Shown here: positions 1-5,636 of the stretch, piece after piece
How positions within the stretch are numbered: the first letter of the stretch is position 1
Layout of the letters: every line of letters begins with the position of its first letter
Assembly (NCBI GenBank): GCA_018268545.1
Contig: JAFDWI010000388.1
Location: 1-5,919, forward strand
Direction: 5' to 3'
DNA: 5,919 nt
DNA from: Actinomycetota bacterium
GTDB taxonomy: Bacteria; Actinomycetota; Acidimicrobiia; Acidimicrobiales; Iamiaceae
Made by a program: the position numbers and the translations under genes
The notes under the pieces: generated by a model
Seen by the model: only the letters and a program-made list of their open reading frames with translations
Told to the model about the DNA's origin: nothing
Databases searched by the model: none

Positions 1-548
1 ATCGCGGCGGTCATCTCGACGTTCTTGGGGCCCAGGCTAGCGACCCACGTGGGGATCGTCGGGCGGACCGGGTGGGCGATGATCTTGAGGGGCTTACCGA
101 GCCCGGTGCCCTGACCATCGGGGAGCGGCATCGTGTAGTAACGCCCGTGATGATCGAGGCGCTCCTCGCGTTTCCAGATGGTGCGGCACACCTCGATGAT
201 CTCGCGGGTACGCCCGAGGGGCGCGTCGTAAGGAACGCCGTGCCAGCCTTCGATCACCTGGGGTCCCGATGCGCCGAGCCCCAGCACGAACCGCCCGTTC
301 GACAGTGCATCGATGCCTGCGGCGGTCTGCGCAATCAGCGACGGTGTGCGGGTGTAGATCGGGAGGATGCCGGCACCGATCTCGACAGTTTCGGTTTTCG
401 CGGCCAGGTAGCCCATGAGCGAGGGGCCGTCGAATCCGTAGGCTTCGGCGACCCAGACCAGGTCGAGTCCCGCCTTCTCCAACTGGGCGACGTTCGCGAC
501 GGATTCGGCGAATCCGCCGGAATAGTCGAGCGGCATGGAGATCTTCAT
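1..548 (-). CDS. LLM-class (probably F420-dependent) oxidoreductase, C-terminus cut off by window edge
   Basis: The frame starts with ATG at 548 and stays open to base 1, giving 182 codons; the rest of this roughly 330-350-residue family lies beyond the left edge. The N-terminus MKISMPLDYSG, the strand GLDLVWVAEAYGFD (28-40), the segment KTETVEIGAGILPIYTRTP (51-69) and the block LGLGASGPQVIEGWHG (89-104) followed by GRTREI (112-117) are typical of luciferase-like (beta/alpha)8 flavin/F420 oxidoreductases. They most resemble the mycobacterial Rv3520c-type subgroup as I remember it. These enzymes use reduced F420 or FMN for hydride transfer; the substrate here cannot be told. A purine-rich GGGGGAAG lies 5 nt before the ATG. 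The gene is separated by 114 bp from the nucleotidyltransferase gene upstream and has a candidate promoter of its own. The family is near certain; cofactor choice is inferred from resemblance. Confidence 0.9.
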   Translation of the reverse strand, partial: MKISMPLDYSGGFAESVANVAQLEKAGLDLVWVAEAYGFDGPSLMGYLAAKTETVEIGAGILPIYTRTPSLIAQTAAGIDALSNGRFVLGLGASGPQVIEGWHGVPYDAPLGRTREIIEVCRTIWKREERLDHHGRYYTMPLPDGQGTGLGKPLKIIAHPVRPTIPTWVASLGPKNVEMTAA

Positions 549-583
549 CAAGGCTTCCCCCGGTAGGTGATGTGGTGACCCGC

Positions 584-604
584 ATGCTACCGACCGGTCC
601 GGTC
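584..604 (-). promoter_or_regulatory. Candidate promoter -10 with operator-like palindrome upstream of the LLM oxidoreductase
   Basis: On the minus strand TAGCAT (589 to 584) fits a sigma70-type -10 box and would give a leader of about 30 nt before the ATG at 548. No good -35 box is visible. Just upstream, GACCGG-N-CCGGTC (592-604) is a perfect 13-bp palindrome with one central base, placed where the -10/-35 spacer would be, a usual site for a repressor. The promoter is weakly supported; the palindrome is seen directly. Confidence 0.28.
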
Positions 605-662
605 CCGTGTTGTGGCCGCACCCCCATGGTCCGGGCCCGAACGTCGTGACGCACCGGTTGGG

Positions 663-1241
663 TCAGCTGGTGCCCGATTGACGAAGTGCTTCATCGAGCA
701 GGTCGTCGAGTTCGAGGAGTTCGGCGGTCCGAGTGAGGTCGTCGATGTCCATTCGCTGCGCACTCACGTTCAGCAGACCAATGACGTCACGCCATTGGCG
801 ATCCGAGACCTCCCCGCCTGCGCGGAACGATTCGAGCTTGCGAAGGAGTTGATCTTCGGGCGCCGTCACGTCGACCGGGTGATCTGGATCGCCGACCGCA
901 GCACGGGTTCGGCGATCGATCTGACGTCGGTCGAGCAGGTTGTCGCCCAATACGAACAAGTCTGCTTTGTAACCCGATTCGGTGTCGATCACGTTGAACG
1001 ATCCGCCGCCCTCCAAGGCGCGACGCGCAGCTTCCTCGGGTACGTAGAGCCTCTCTGACAGCAACCCAAGCAGCTCGTCGATGGTCGAACCATCGACCTT
1101 CACGGCGATGTCGACATCCATCGTCGCTCGCGGCTCACCGAACACCGATGACGCCATTGACCCTCCGAGCGCGTACGGGATCCCGAGATCTTCGAGTATC
1201 TCAACGACGTGGAGAACAAGCTCAACAAGTTCGTTCGCCAC
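663..1241 (-). CDS. Minimal nucleotidyltransferase-fold protein (AbiEii/MNT-like), 192 aa
   Basis: The protein starts with an amphipathic helix and then a polymerase-beta-type nucleotidyltransferase motif. It has GGS at 26-28, an intervening helix with R38 and T40, and the metal-binding pair D42-x-D44 (MDVDIAV). A likely third carboxylate is D94 in YKADLFV. The C-terminal half carries PEDQLLRKLESFRAGGEVSD (128-147) and QWRDVIGLL (149-157), which I recognise from small standalone nucleotidyltransferases of cyanobacteria and actinobacteria that often sit after a small partner gene. All expected catalytic residues are present, so it is probably active. It is much shorter than full AbiEii toxins (about 300 aa). 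The GTG start at 1241 lies 2 bp after the TAA of the upstream gene and has no clear Shine-Dalgarno, which suggests translational coupling. Codons such as TTG, GTA, GCA and AAA around residues 92-98 differ from the GC-rich usage of pnp, hinting at acquisition. The target is unknown; NMP transfer to protein or tRNA is only an analogy. Confidence 0.8.
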   Translation of the reverse strand: MANELVELVLHVVEILEDLGIPYALGGSMASSVFGEPRATMDVDIAVKVDGSTIDELLGLLSERLYVPEEAARRALEGGGSFNVIDTESGYKADLFVLGDNLLDRRQIDRRTRAAVGDPDHPVDVTAPEDQLLRKLESFRAGGEVSDRQWRDVIGLLNVSAQRMDIDDLTRTAELLELDDLLDEALRQSGTS

Positions 1242-1243
1242 CG

Positions 1244-1510
1244 TTACGCCGGGCTGGCCCGACTCGTTGCCCCGTACGCGGCGTCGGCGAGCGCCGATCC
1301 GTAACGGCGGCGAACGAGCTCGCGTACGAGATCCGCGTCGCCGATCAGCGGGTTCTCGGCCTTGATGCCAGCGACCGTGAACGCTTCAACAGCTTCGGTC
1401 ATCTCGATGCATTTCGCGAACCGTTCGGCTGGTGTCATCGCCCGAAGGCGCCGCGTGACGATGGCACGAATCTCGTCGGTCGTGTCATCAACGAGCGGCA
1501 TCACCTTCAC
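1244..1510 (-). CDS. Small protein paired with the nucleotidyltransferase, function unknown (88 aa)
   Basis: This is a short, charged, mostly helical protein without signal peptide or membrane segment. The core RLRAMTPAERFAKCIEMTEA (21-40), then VEAFTVAGIKAENP (41-54) and ELVRRRYGSALADAAYG (64-80), resembles small proteins that I recall being encoded directly upstream of standalone nucleotidyltransferases. A role as partner or antitoxin-like regulator is inferred from that arrangement only. It ends in TAA 2 bp before the GTG of the nucleotidyltransferase. The GTG start at 1510 lies 12 nt after a very strong GAGGAGGT; an in-frame ATG at 1501, preceded by GAGGTGAAGG, is an alternative that would remove three residues. 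Several A/T-ending codons resemble its partner more than pnp. Confidence 0.7.
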   Translation of the reverse strand: MKVMPLVDDTTDEIRAIVTRRLRAMTPAERFAKCIEMTEAVEAFTVAGIKAENPLIGDADLVRELVRRRYGSALADAAYGATSRASPA

Positions 1511-1522
1511 CTCGGTCAGGCT

Positions 1523-1530
1523 ACCTCCTC
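1523..1530 (-). promoter_or_regulatory. Strong Shine-Dalgarno of the small-protein/nucleotidyltransferase pair
   Basis: The minus strand reads GAGGAGGT, nearly the full anti-16S complement. It is 12 nt from the GTG at 1510 and 21 nt from the ATG at 1501, so it favours the GTG although the spacing is long. It is the strongest ribosome-binding site in the window and marks the pair as separately translated from dapB. Confidence 0.55.
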
Positions 1531-1537
1531 CGATTGG

Positions 1538-1552
1538 CGCGGCCAGGCCGCG
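1538..1552 (-). repeat. GC-rich hairpin in the gap between dapB and the small-protein gene
   Basis: CGCGGCC and GGCCGCG flank a single base, a perfect inverted repeat; in RNA this is a 5- to 6-bp stem with a 3- to 5-nt loop. It ends 7 nt before the GAGGAGGT ribosome-binding site on the minus strand. No T-run follows it, so it is not a canonical terminator of dapB. It may affect translation of the pair, or may be chance in GC-rich DNA. The rest of the 1511-1659 gap holds only a 10-bp palindrome CGAACGTTCG (1599-1608); I see no clear promoter or terminator there. Confidence 0.3.
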
Positions 1553-1659
1553 AGAAGCCTCTCTCAGCCGCGTCGTTGCTCCGTCTGATGGTCATTGTCG
1601 AACGTTCGGACGCGGAGCCTGGCGTCGACGATCGCTCATGCGGACCGGCATCCTCCGAA

Positions 1660-2472
1660 TCAGTCGAACAGCACCTTGTCGAGGCCGACGGTCAGGCCGG
1701 TCCGGCCCGGCATCGCACGAACGGCTGCGATCACGCCGGGCATGAACGAGGTCCGGTCATAGGAATCCTGACGGATCGTGAGGGACTGCCCAGTCGTACC
1801 CAACAGCACCTCCTGGTGCGCGACCAGCCCACGGAGCCGTACAGCATGGATCGGGATGCCACCCGGACCGAATCCACCGCGCGCGCCGGGAAGGATCATC
1901 GACTCGGTCGGATCCTCGGCCCATTGATTGGACGCGGCGGCAATCGCGTCAGCCGTTGCGATCGCGGTTCCCGATGGCGCATCACGCTTGTTGTCGTGGT
2001 GCAACTCGATGATCTCGACCGAGTCGAAGAACGGCGCTGCCTCGGCAGCGAAACGCATCATCAACACCGCTGAAATCGCAAAGTTCGCGGCAACGAGGCA
2101 CCCCGACGACGTGAACGATCTGCGCAACGAATCGAAATCGGCCTCGTCGAACCCCGTCGTTCCCACCACGCCGTGGACGCCCTGGCTCGCGCACCACGCC
2201 AGATTGGCTCGGGCCGCGGTAGCCACGGTGAAGTCGACGGCCACATCGACCCGGTCACCGTCGAGCGCATCGGCCGCGCCCACCACCACGAGTTCCCCGG
2301 CTTCTCCGGCGCAGCCCGCGACCTCAGCGACCGTCGAACCGTGCGCTCCCGGGTCCACCGCCGCGGCGAGCACCATCCCCGGAGCTGCGCAGACAGCCCG
2401 GCAGACTTCGGCACCCATTCGCCCGCCCGCGCCGAACACCGCGACCCGCAGCGGGGAACTCGAACCGCTCAC
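1660..2472 (-). CDS. dapB: 4-hydroxy-tetrahydrodipicolinate reductase
   Basis: DapB reduces the cyclic product of DapA with NAD(P)H to tetrahydrodipicolinate, in the cytoplasmic lysine/diaminopimelate pathway that feeds peptidoglycan. The 270-residue length fits the family. The N-terminal Rossmann fold shows VAVFGAGGRMG (10-20) and AAAVDPG (36-42), with VDFT at 79-82 and GTTG at 104-107. The signature ELHHDNKRDAPSGTA (156-170) contains the expected catalytic H158 and K162 and the substrate-binding SGT. GIPIHAVRLRG (205-215) and the end, FMPGV (243-247), are also typical. The GTG start at 2472 overlaps the TGA of the upstream gene in a GTGA junction with no clear Shine-Dalgarno, indicating translational coupling. 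The next in-frame starts (V10, M19) would cut into the nucleotide-binding loop. No key residue is missing. Cofactor preference cannot be judged. Confidence 0.97.
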   Translation of the reverse strand: MSGSSSPLRVAVFGAGGRMGAEVCRAVCAAPGMVLAAAVDPGAHGSTVAEVAGCAGEAGELVVVGAADALDGDRVDVAVDFTVATAARANLAWCASQGVHGVVGTTGFDEADFDSLRRSFTSSGCLVAANFAISAVLMMRFAAEAAPFFDSVEIIELHHDNKRDAPSGTAIATADAIAAASNQWAEDPTESMILPGARGGFGPGGIPIHAVRLRGLVAHQEVLLGTTGQSLTIRQDSYDRTSFMPGVIAAVRAMPGRTGLTVGLDKVLFD

Positions 2473-2846
2473 GATTGCGGCGCCGCCGGGTCAACTGCCG
2501 AGGGAGCCACCTCAGCGGCGGGTGGTTCGACCGTGCCCACTTCGGGCGCGGTCTCGGCCGCGGTCTCGGGCTGCGGCTCCGCCGCGACATTCGGCGGATC
2601 GATCGGACCGTGCTCGGCTTCATGTGCGAGCAATTCCGCTCGGATCCGGGCGACTTCCGCTGCGGCCACCTCGGACTCGCGCCCCTGAGCCGCCGCCCAC
2701 TCCCACGCACCGAGTTCCGCCAAGAGTTCCTTGGCATGCCGTTTCGCCTGCGCATCACCCAACTTCGCCTGCCCCTGGTTGATGCCCTCTTGCGCCTTGT
2801 TGGCCAGCGACGACGCCTGCTGCTTCGCCTTGTCGAGAAAACCCAT
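2469..2846 (-). CDS. Small helical protein with Pro/Ala/Glu-rich tail, function unknown (125 aa)
   Basis: I do not know its function. The N-terminal 45 residues (MGFLDKAKQQASSLANKAQE, then NQGQAKLGDAQAKRHAKELL) form a basic, Lys/Ala/Gln-rich amphipathic helix, reminiscent of small actinobacterial proteins beginning MGxxDKAK. A second helix with alternating charged and Ala residues spans about 46-80 (EVAAAEVARIRAELLAHEAE). The last 40 residues are Pro/Ala/Glu-rich and probably disordered. No signal peptide or transmembrane segment is seen, though the N-terminal helix could touch a membrane. The ATG at 2846 is preceded by AAAGGAG with 6 nt spacing, a good ribosome-binding site. An upstream in-frame extension to 3020 would cross the pnp terminator and is not credible. 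The gene overlaps dapB by 4 bp, so it is first in a two-gene unit with it. Confidence 0.8.
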   Translation of the reverse strand: MGFLDKAKQQASSLANKAQEGINQGQAKLGDAQAKRHAKELLAELGAWEWAAAQGRESEVAAAEVARIRAELLAHEAEHGPIDPPNVAAEPQPETAAETAPEVGTVEPPAAEVAPSAVDPAAPQS

Positions 2847-2904
2847 TGTCCGCTCCTTTGTCGGGCCGCAGTTCACGGCACCCATCCGATGATCGCGGCC
2901 CCGA

Positions 2905-2932
2905 ACACTATTCGGTCCTGCACACATTCGGT
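2905..2932 (-). promoter_or_regulatory. Candidate promoter/operator of the small-protein-dapB unit, with repeated ACCGAAT motif
   Basis: On the minus strand ACCGAATGTGT (2932 to 2922) and ACCGAATAGTGT (2916 to 2905) form two tandem near-copies, 16 bp apart. The second also lies in an inverted repeat CCGAA-N5-TTCGG (2901-2915). TAGTGT (2910 to 2905) fits a -10 box and would give a leader of about 50 nt before the ATG at 2846. No strong -35 is visible. The terminator of pnp lies just upstream, so a promoter is needed here or readthrough must occur. Confidence 0.35.
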
Positions 2933-2955
2933 GTCCGACCGCTTCATGCCCGACC

Positions 2956-2994
2956 AAAACGACCCGTGGGCCCGGTGCGAACACCGGACCCACG
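2956..2994 (-). terminator. Rho-independent-type terminator of pnp
   Basis: In the minus-strand transcript, arms of 13 nt (2982-2994 and 2965-2977) pair completely around the loop UUCG, followed by GGUCG and then UUUU (2959 to 2956). One pair (2971/2988) is G-U in this strand but a C/A mismatch in the other, so the hairpin is better suited to minus-strand RNA. It begins 22 nt after the pnp stop. The U-tract is short and displaced, as is common in high-GC actinobacteria. Confidence 0.8.
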
Positions 2995-3016
2995 AATGAC
3001 CTGGTCGAGACGTTGC

Positions 3017-5422
3017 TCAACGGCGACGGCGACCGCCACCACGACGGCCACCGCCGTTGCGGTCACCACGGTCCGAACGATCGCCGGCACCACTGGAAGG
3101 TCCCAGATCACCGAAGGACTCCGAAGCTTCCGAGTCGAAGGCGTCCGAGAACGACACGACCTCGACGTCCGAGGACGCACTCGAAGAGCCGGAGGTGTCA
3201 CGCCCACCCGAGGGACGGCGGCCACCCGATGCGGGACGGTCCGAGTCACCTTCGGCGTCGTTCGCGGTCGGGATCAGCGAGATCTTGCCGTTCGGGTCGA
3301 TGTCGTCGACGCGAACCTCGATCTCGTCGCCCAGACTCAACTCGTCCTCGACGCGTTCGATGCGACGCTTGCCGCCGATCTTGGAGATGTGGACCAGTCC
3401 GTCACGGCCCGGGAGGATGTTGACGAACGCCCCGAACTTCGTGATGTTCACGACCCGACCCTGGTAGACGGCGCCGACATCGGCAGTCGGCGGGTCGAGG
3501 ATCAGACGAATCTGGCGCTCGGCCTCGGCGACCGCACCCTTGTCGACCGCACCGATCGTCACCGTGCCGACCATGCCGTCGTCGTCGACCGAGACATCCG
3601 CGCCCGTCTCGGCCGTGATGCCGTTGATGACCTTTCCCTTCGGGCCGATCACCTCGCCGATCTTGTCGATCGGGATCTCGAAACTGATCAGCTTCGGGGC
3701 CGATTCGCCGACGTCGTCGCGCGGCGCGGCGATCGCGGACTCCATGACCTCGAGGATCTTCAGGCGGGCGTCACGAGCCTGGGCGAGTGCGGCGGCCAAC
3801 ACGTCGGCGGGCAGCCCGTCGATCTTGGTGTCGAGCTGCAGTGCCGTCACGAACTCGGCGGTGCCGGCGACCTTGAAGTCCATGTCACCGAACGCGTCCT
3901 CGGCACCCTGGATGTCGGTGAGGGTCAGATACGCATCGCCCTCGTGGATGAGGCCCATCGCGATCCCGGCGACCGGCGCCTTGATCGGCACACCGCCGTC
4001 CATCAGCGACATCGACGACGAACAGACCGACGCCATCGAGGTGGACCCGTTCGACGACATCACCTCGGACACCAGACGCAACGCGTAGGGCCAGTCCTCC
4101 TTGGACGGCACGACGGGAAGCAGCGCCATCTCGGCGAGATGACCGTGACCGACCTCACGACGCTTGGTCCCGCCCATACGCCCGGTCTCACCGTTCGCAT
4201 AGGGCGGCATGTTGTAGTGGTGCATGTACCGCTTGTGGGTCTCCGGCCCGATCGTGTCGAGCAGCTGGTCCATCTTGGGCATGCCCAGGGTCAGCACGTT
4301 CAGAACCTGGGTCTCGCCACGTTGGAACAGACCCGAACCGTGCGCGGTGGGCACCACCCCGACCTCGGCGGACAGGTCCCGCAGGTCGGTCAGGCCACGG
4401 CCGTCCAGGCGACGACCCTCGGTCACGACACGCTGGCGGATGACCTTCTTCGTCAACGCCTTGATCGCGTTCTTGACCTCACGCTCGGCGCCTTCGAAGG
4501 GCTTGCCCGCTCCGGTCAACGCCTCGACGATCTCGGCCTTGACGGCCGAGTTCGCGGCGTCACGCGCCCGACGGTCGGCGTTGTCGTTCGCCTCGGCGAG
4601 CTTGGTCGCGCCGGCCTCGGCGACCGCCGCGGCGATCTCGTCGGTCGTGTCGGTCTGAGGTTCCCACTCCAGCGGCTCGCGAGATCCGGCCTTGGCGACG
4701 AATGCCCGCTGCAACTCGATCGATTCACGGATCCAGGTCTTCGCAGCTTCGAGCCCACCGGCGATGACCTCTTCGGTGACCTTCGGGGCACCGGCTTCGT
4801 AGATGTCCCACGCGTGCTCGGTGCCACCGGCCTCGACCATCATGATGGCGATGTCGTCGCCGACGGCGCGTCCGGCCACGACCAACTGGAACGTGCACTC
4901 GGCTTCGTCCTGGAACGTCGGGTGCGGAATCCATTCGCCATCGGCGGAGTAGGCGACCCGGACGGCCCCGATCGGGCCGTCGAAAGGCAGGCCCGAGATC
5001 ATCAGCGCAGCCGACGCACCGTTGATCGCGGCGATGTCGTACGGGTTCTCCTGGTCGGCGCCCAGAACGGTGACCACCACCTGGGTCTCGTTGCGGTAGC
5101 CATCCGCGAAGCTCGGGCGCAGTGGGCGGTCGATCAGGCGACAGGTCAACACGGCGTTGTCGCTGGGGCGACCCTCCTTGCGGAAGAACGAGCCCGGGAT
5201 CTTGCCGGCCGCGTAGGCCTTCTCTTCGACATCGACCGTCAACGGGAAGAAGTCGATTCCCTCGCGGGTGCTCGACGCACCGTTCGCGGTGACCAGGGCA
5301 CGGGTCTCGCCGATCGAGACGACGACGGCGCCCTGGGATTGTGGGGCGAGCCGACCGGTCTCGAACGTCAACGAGACATCGGTGCCCGAAACGGGTGCGG
5401 ATACGGAAATGGCGTCAGCCAT
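3017..5422 (-). CDS. pnp: Polynucleotide phosphorylase (PNPase), with extended Arg/Gly-rich tail
   Basis: PNPase degrades RNA 3' to 5' with phosphate, releasing nucleoside diphosphates, and can add 3' tails; it works as a cytoplasmic trimer. The 801 residues show the full domain order. First comes an RNase PH-like core (about 15-150) with FFRKEGRPSD (79-88). A helical linker (about 240-325) precedes the second catalytic core (about 330-545), with GSGLFQRGETQ (362-372), SSNGSTSMAS (456-465) and TDIQGAEDAFGDMDFKVAG (502-520). In the last, D503 and D509 match the catalytic aspartates of E. coli PNPase (D486, D492). A KH domain with IGPKGK (592-597) and an S1 domain (about 648-718, KFGAFVNILPGRDGLVHISK) follow. 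Residues 719-801 are a Ser/Asp-rich then Arg/Gly-rich tail, longer than usual. The ATG at 5422 follows AAGGAG by 4 nt; a 40-residue upstream extension has no ribosome-binding site or homology. It follows rpsO and ends at a terminator. Confidence 0.98.
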   Translation of the reverse strand: MADAISVSAPVSGTDVSLTFETGRLAPQSQGAVVVSIGETRALVTANGASSTREGIDFFPLTVDVEEKAYAAGKIPGSFFRKEGRPSDNAVLTCRLIDRPLRPSFADGYRNETQVVVTVLGADQENPYDIAAINGASAALMISGLPFDGPIGAVRVAYSADGEWIPHPTFQDEAECTFQLVVAGRAVGDDIAIMMVEAGGTEHAWDIYEAGAPKVTEEVIAGGLEAAKTWIRESIELQRAFVAKAGSREPLEWEPQTDTTDEIAAAVAEAGATKLAEANDNADRRARDAANSAVKAEIVEALTGAGKPFEGAEREVKNAIKALTKKVIRQRVVTEGRRLDGRGLTDLRDLSAEVGVVPTAHGSGLFQRGETQVLNVLTLGMPKMDQLLDTIGPETHKRYMHHYNMPPYANGETGRMGGTKRREVGHGHLAEMALLPVVPSKEDWPYALRLVSEVMSSNGSTSMASVCSSSMSLMDGGVPIKAPVAGIAMGLIHEGDAYLTLTDIQGAEDAFGDMDFKVAGTAEFVTALQLDTKIDGLPADVLAAALAQARDARLKILEVMESAIAAPRDDVGESAPKLISFEIPIDKIGEVIGPKGKVINGITAETGADVSVDDDGMVGTVTIGAVDKGAVAEAERQIRLILDPPTADVGAVYQGRVVNITKFGAFVNILPGRDGLVHISKIGGKRRIERVEDELSLGDEIEVRVDDIDPNGKISLIPTANDAEGDSDRPASGGRRPSGGRDTSGSSSASSDVEVVSFSDAFDSEASESFGDLGPSSGAGDRSDRGDRNGGGRRGGGRRRR

Positions 5423-5534
5423 TGTTCTCCTTGTTGCTGTGCGCGGGCGACGAAGGCGTCCCCGTGCGTTCGGAGTGACCGAGCCAGTTCCCAGTCGGCG
5501 GCCTCCCGGTCGGCAAAGGACCGAGCAATCGGCG

Positions 5535-5548
5535 ACTGACAACTGACA
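5535..5548 (-). repeat. Tandem 7-bp repeat in the rpsO-pnp gap
   Basis: TGTCAGT occurs twice head to tail on the minus strand. It creates a TTGTCA that resembles a -35 box, but no -10 box stands 16-19 nt downstream, so I do not call a promoter. It lies about 115 nt before the pnp start. Confidence 0.45.
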
Positions 5549-5558
5549 CGTCGGTCAC

Positions 5559-5582
5559 ATTGCCACCGAGCGGATTGCCACC
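5559..5582 (-). repeat. Direct repeat GGTGGCAAT, 15-bp period, in the rpsO-pnp gap
   Basis: Two perfect 9-bp copies (5574-5582 and 5559-5567) are separated by 6 bp. They lie between the post-rpsO hairpin and the pnp leader. They could be a protein-binding site in DNA or RNA; PNPase and S15 are both known to act on rpsO-pnp leaders in other bacteria, but nothing here proves that. Confidence 0.45.
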
Positions 5583-5594
5583 CGGTGGGTACAG

Positions 5595-5623
5595 CGGGAC
5601 GACCCCGGTTCGGAGCCGTCCCG
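5595..5623 (-). terminator. Hairpin after rpsO: attenuator or RNase III processing site
   Basis: In minus-strand RNA, a 12-bp stem (5612-5623 with 5595-5606, including two G-U pairs) closes the 5-nt loop GAACC. It starts 13 nt after the rpsO stop. There is no U-tract after it, so it is unlikely to be an efficient intrinsic terminator. In E. coli and Streptomyces the rpsO-pnp readthrough RNA is cut by RNase III at intergenic stems, and this hairpin is in the equivalent place. The rest of the 214-bp gap (5423-5594) shows short repeats but no promoter that I can defend. Confidence 0.65.
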
Positions 5624-5636
5624 ATCGTGGTCTGCC

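Noticed and set aside
72..654. Open frames on both strands over the left-edge gene (plus 72-566, minus 94-654)
   Set aside because: The oxidoreductase frame from 548 to the edge has clear family motifs; the others are Arg-rich or unstructured and lack homology.
1599..1608. CGAACGTTCG palindrome considered as an SOS (LexA) box
   Set aside because: The actinobacterial box needs four bases between GAAC and GTTC; here the half-sites touch, so it does not fit. No damage-response gene follows.
1928..2782. Plus-strand 284-codon frame over dapB and the small gene
   Set aside because: It is an Ala/Pro/Ser/Arg-rich antisense shadow of dapB and crosses the coupled gene junction; no motif supports it.
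2847..3020. Possible longer form of the small protein starting at 3020
   Set aside because: It would overlap the pnp stop and run through the terminator hairpin; the ATG at 2846 has a good ribosome-binding site and starts a familiar MGxxDKAK sequence.
2846..5539. An 897-codon open frame on the plus strand, antisense to pnp
   Set aside because: It lies fully across pnp, whose protein is unmistakable. The translated product is low-complexity Arg/Asp/Gly-rich with no recognisable domain. Long antisense frames are expected when codon third positions are mostly G or C.
5423..5542. Possible 40-residue N-terminal extension of PNPase
   Set aside because: The extension is Arg-rich with no PNPase similarity, has no ribosome-binding site, and the ATG at 5422 has AAGGAG at the right place and the usual N-terminus.
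5543..5548. TTGTCA considered as the -35 box of a pnp promoter
   Set aside because: No TANNNT-type -10 box stands at 16-19 bp, so a promoter cannot be supported.
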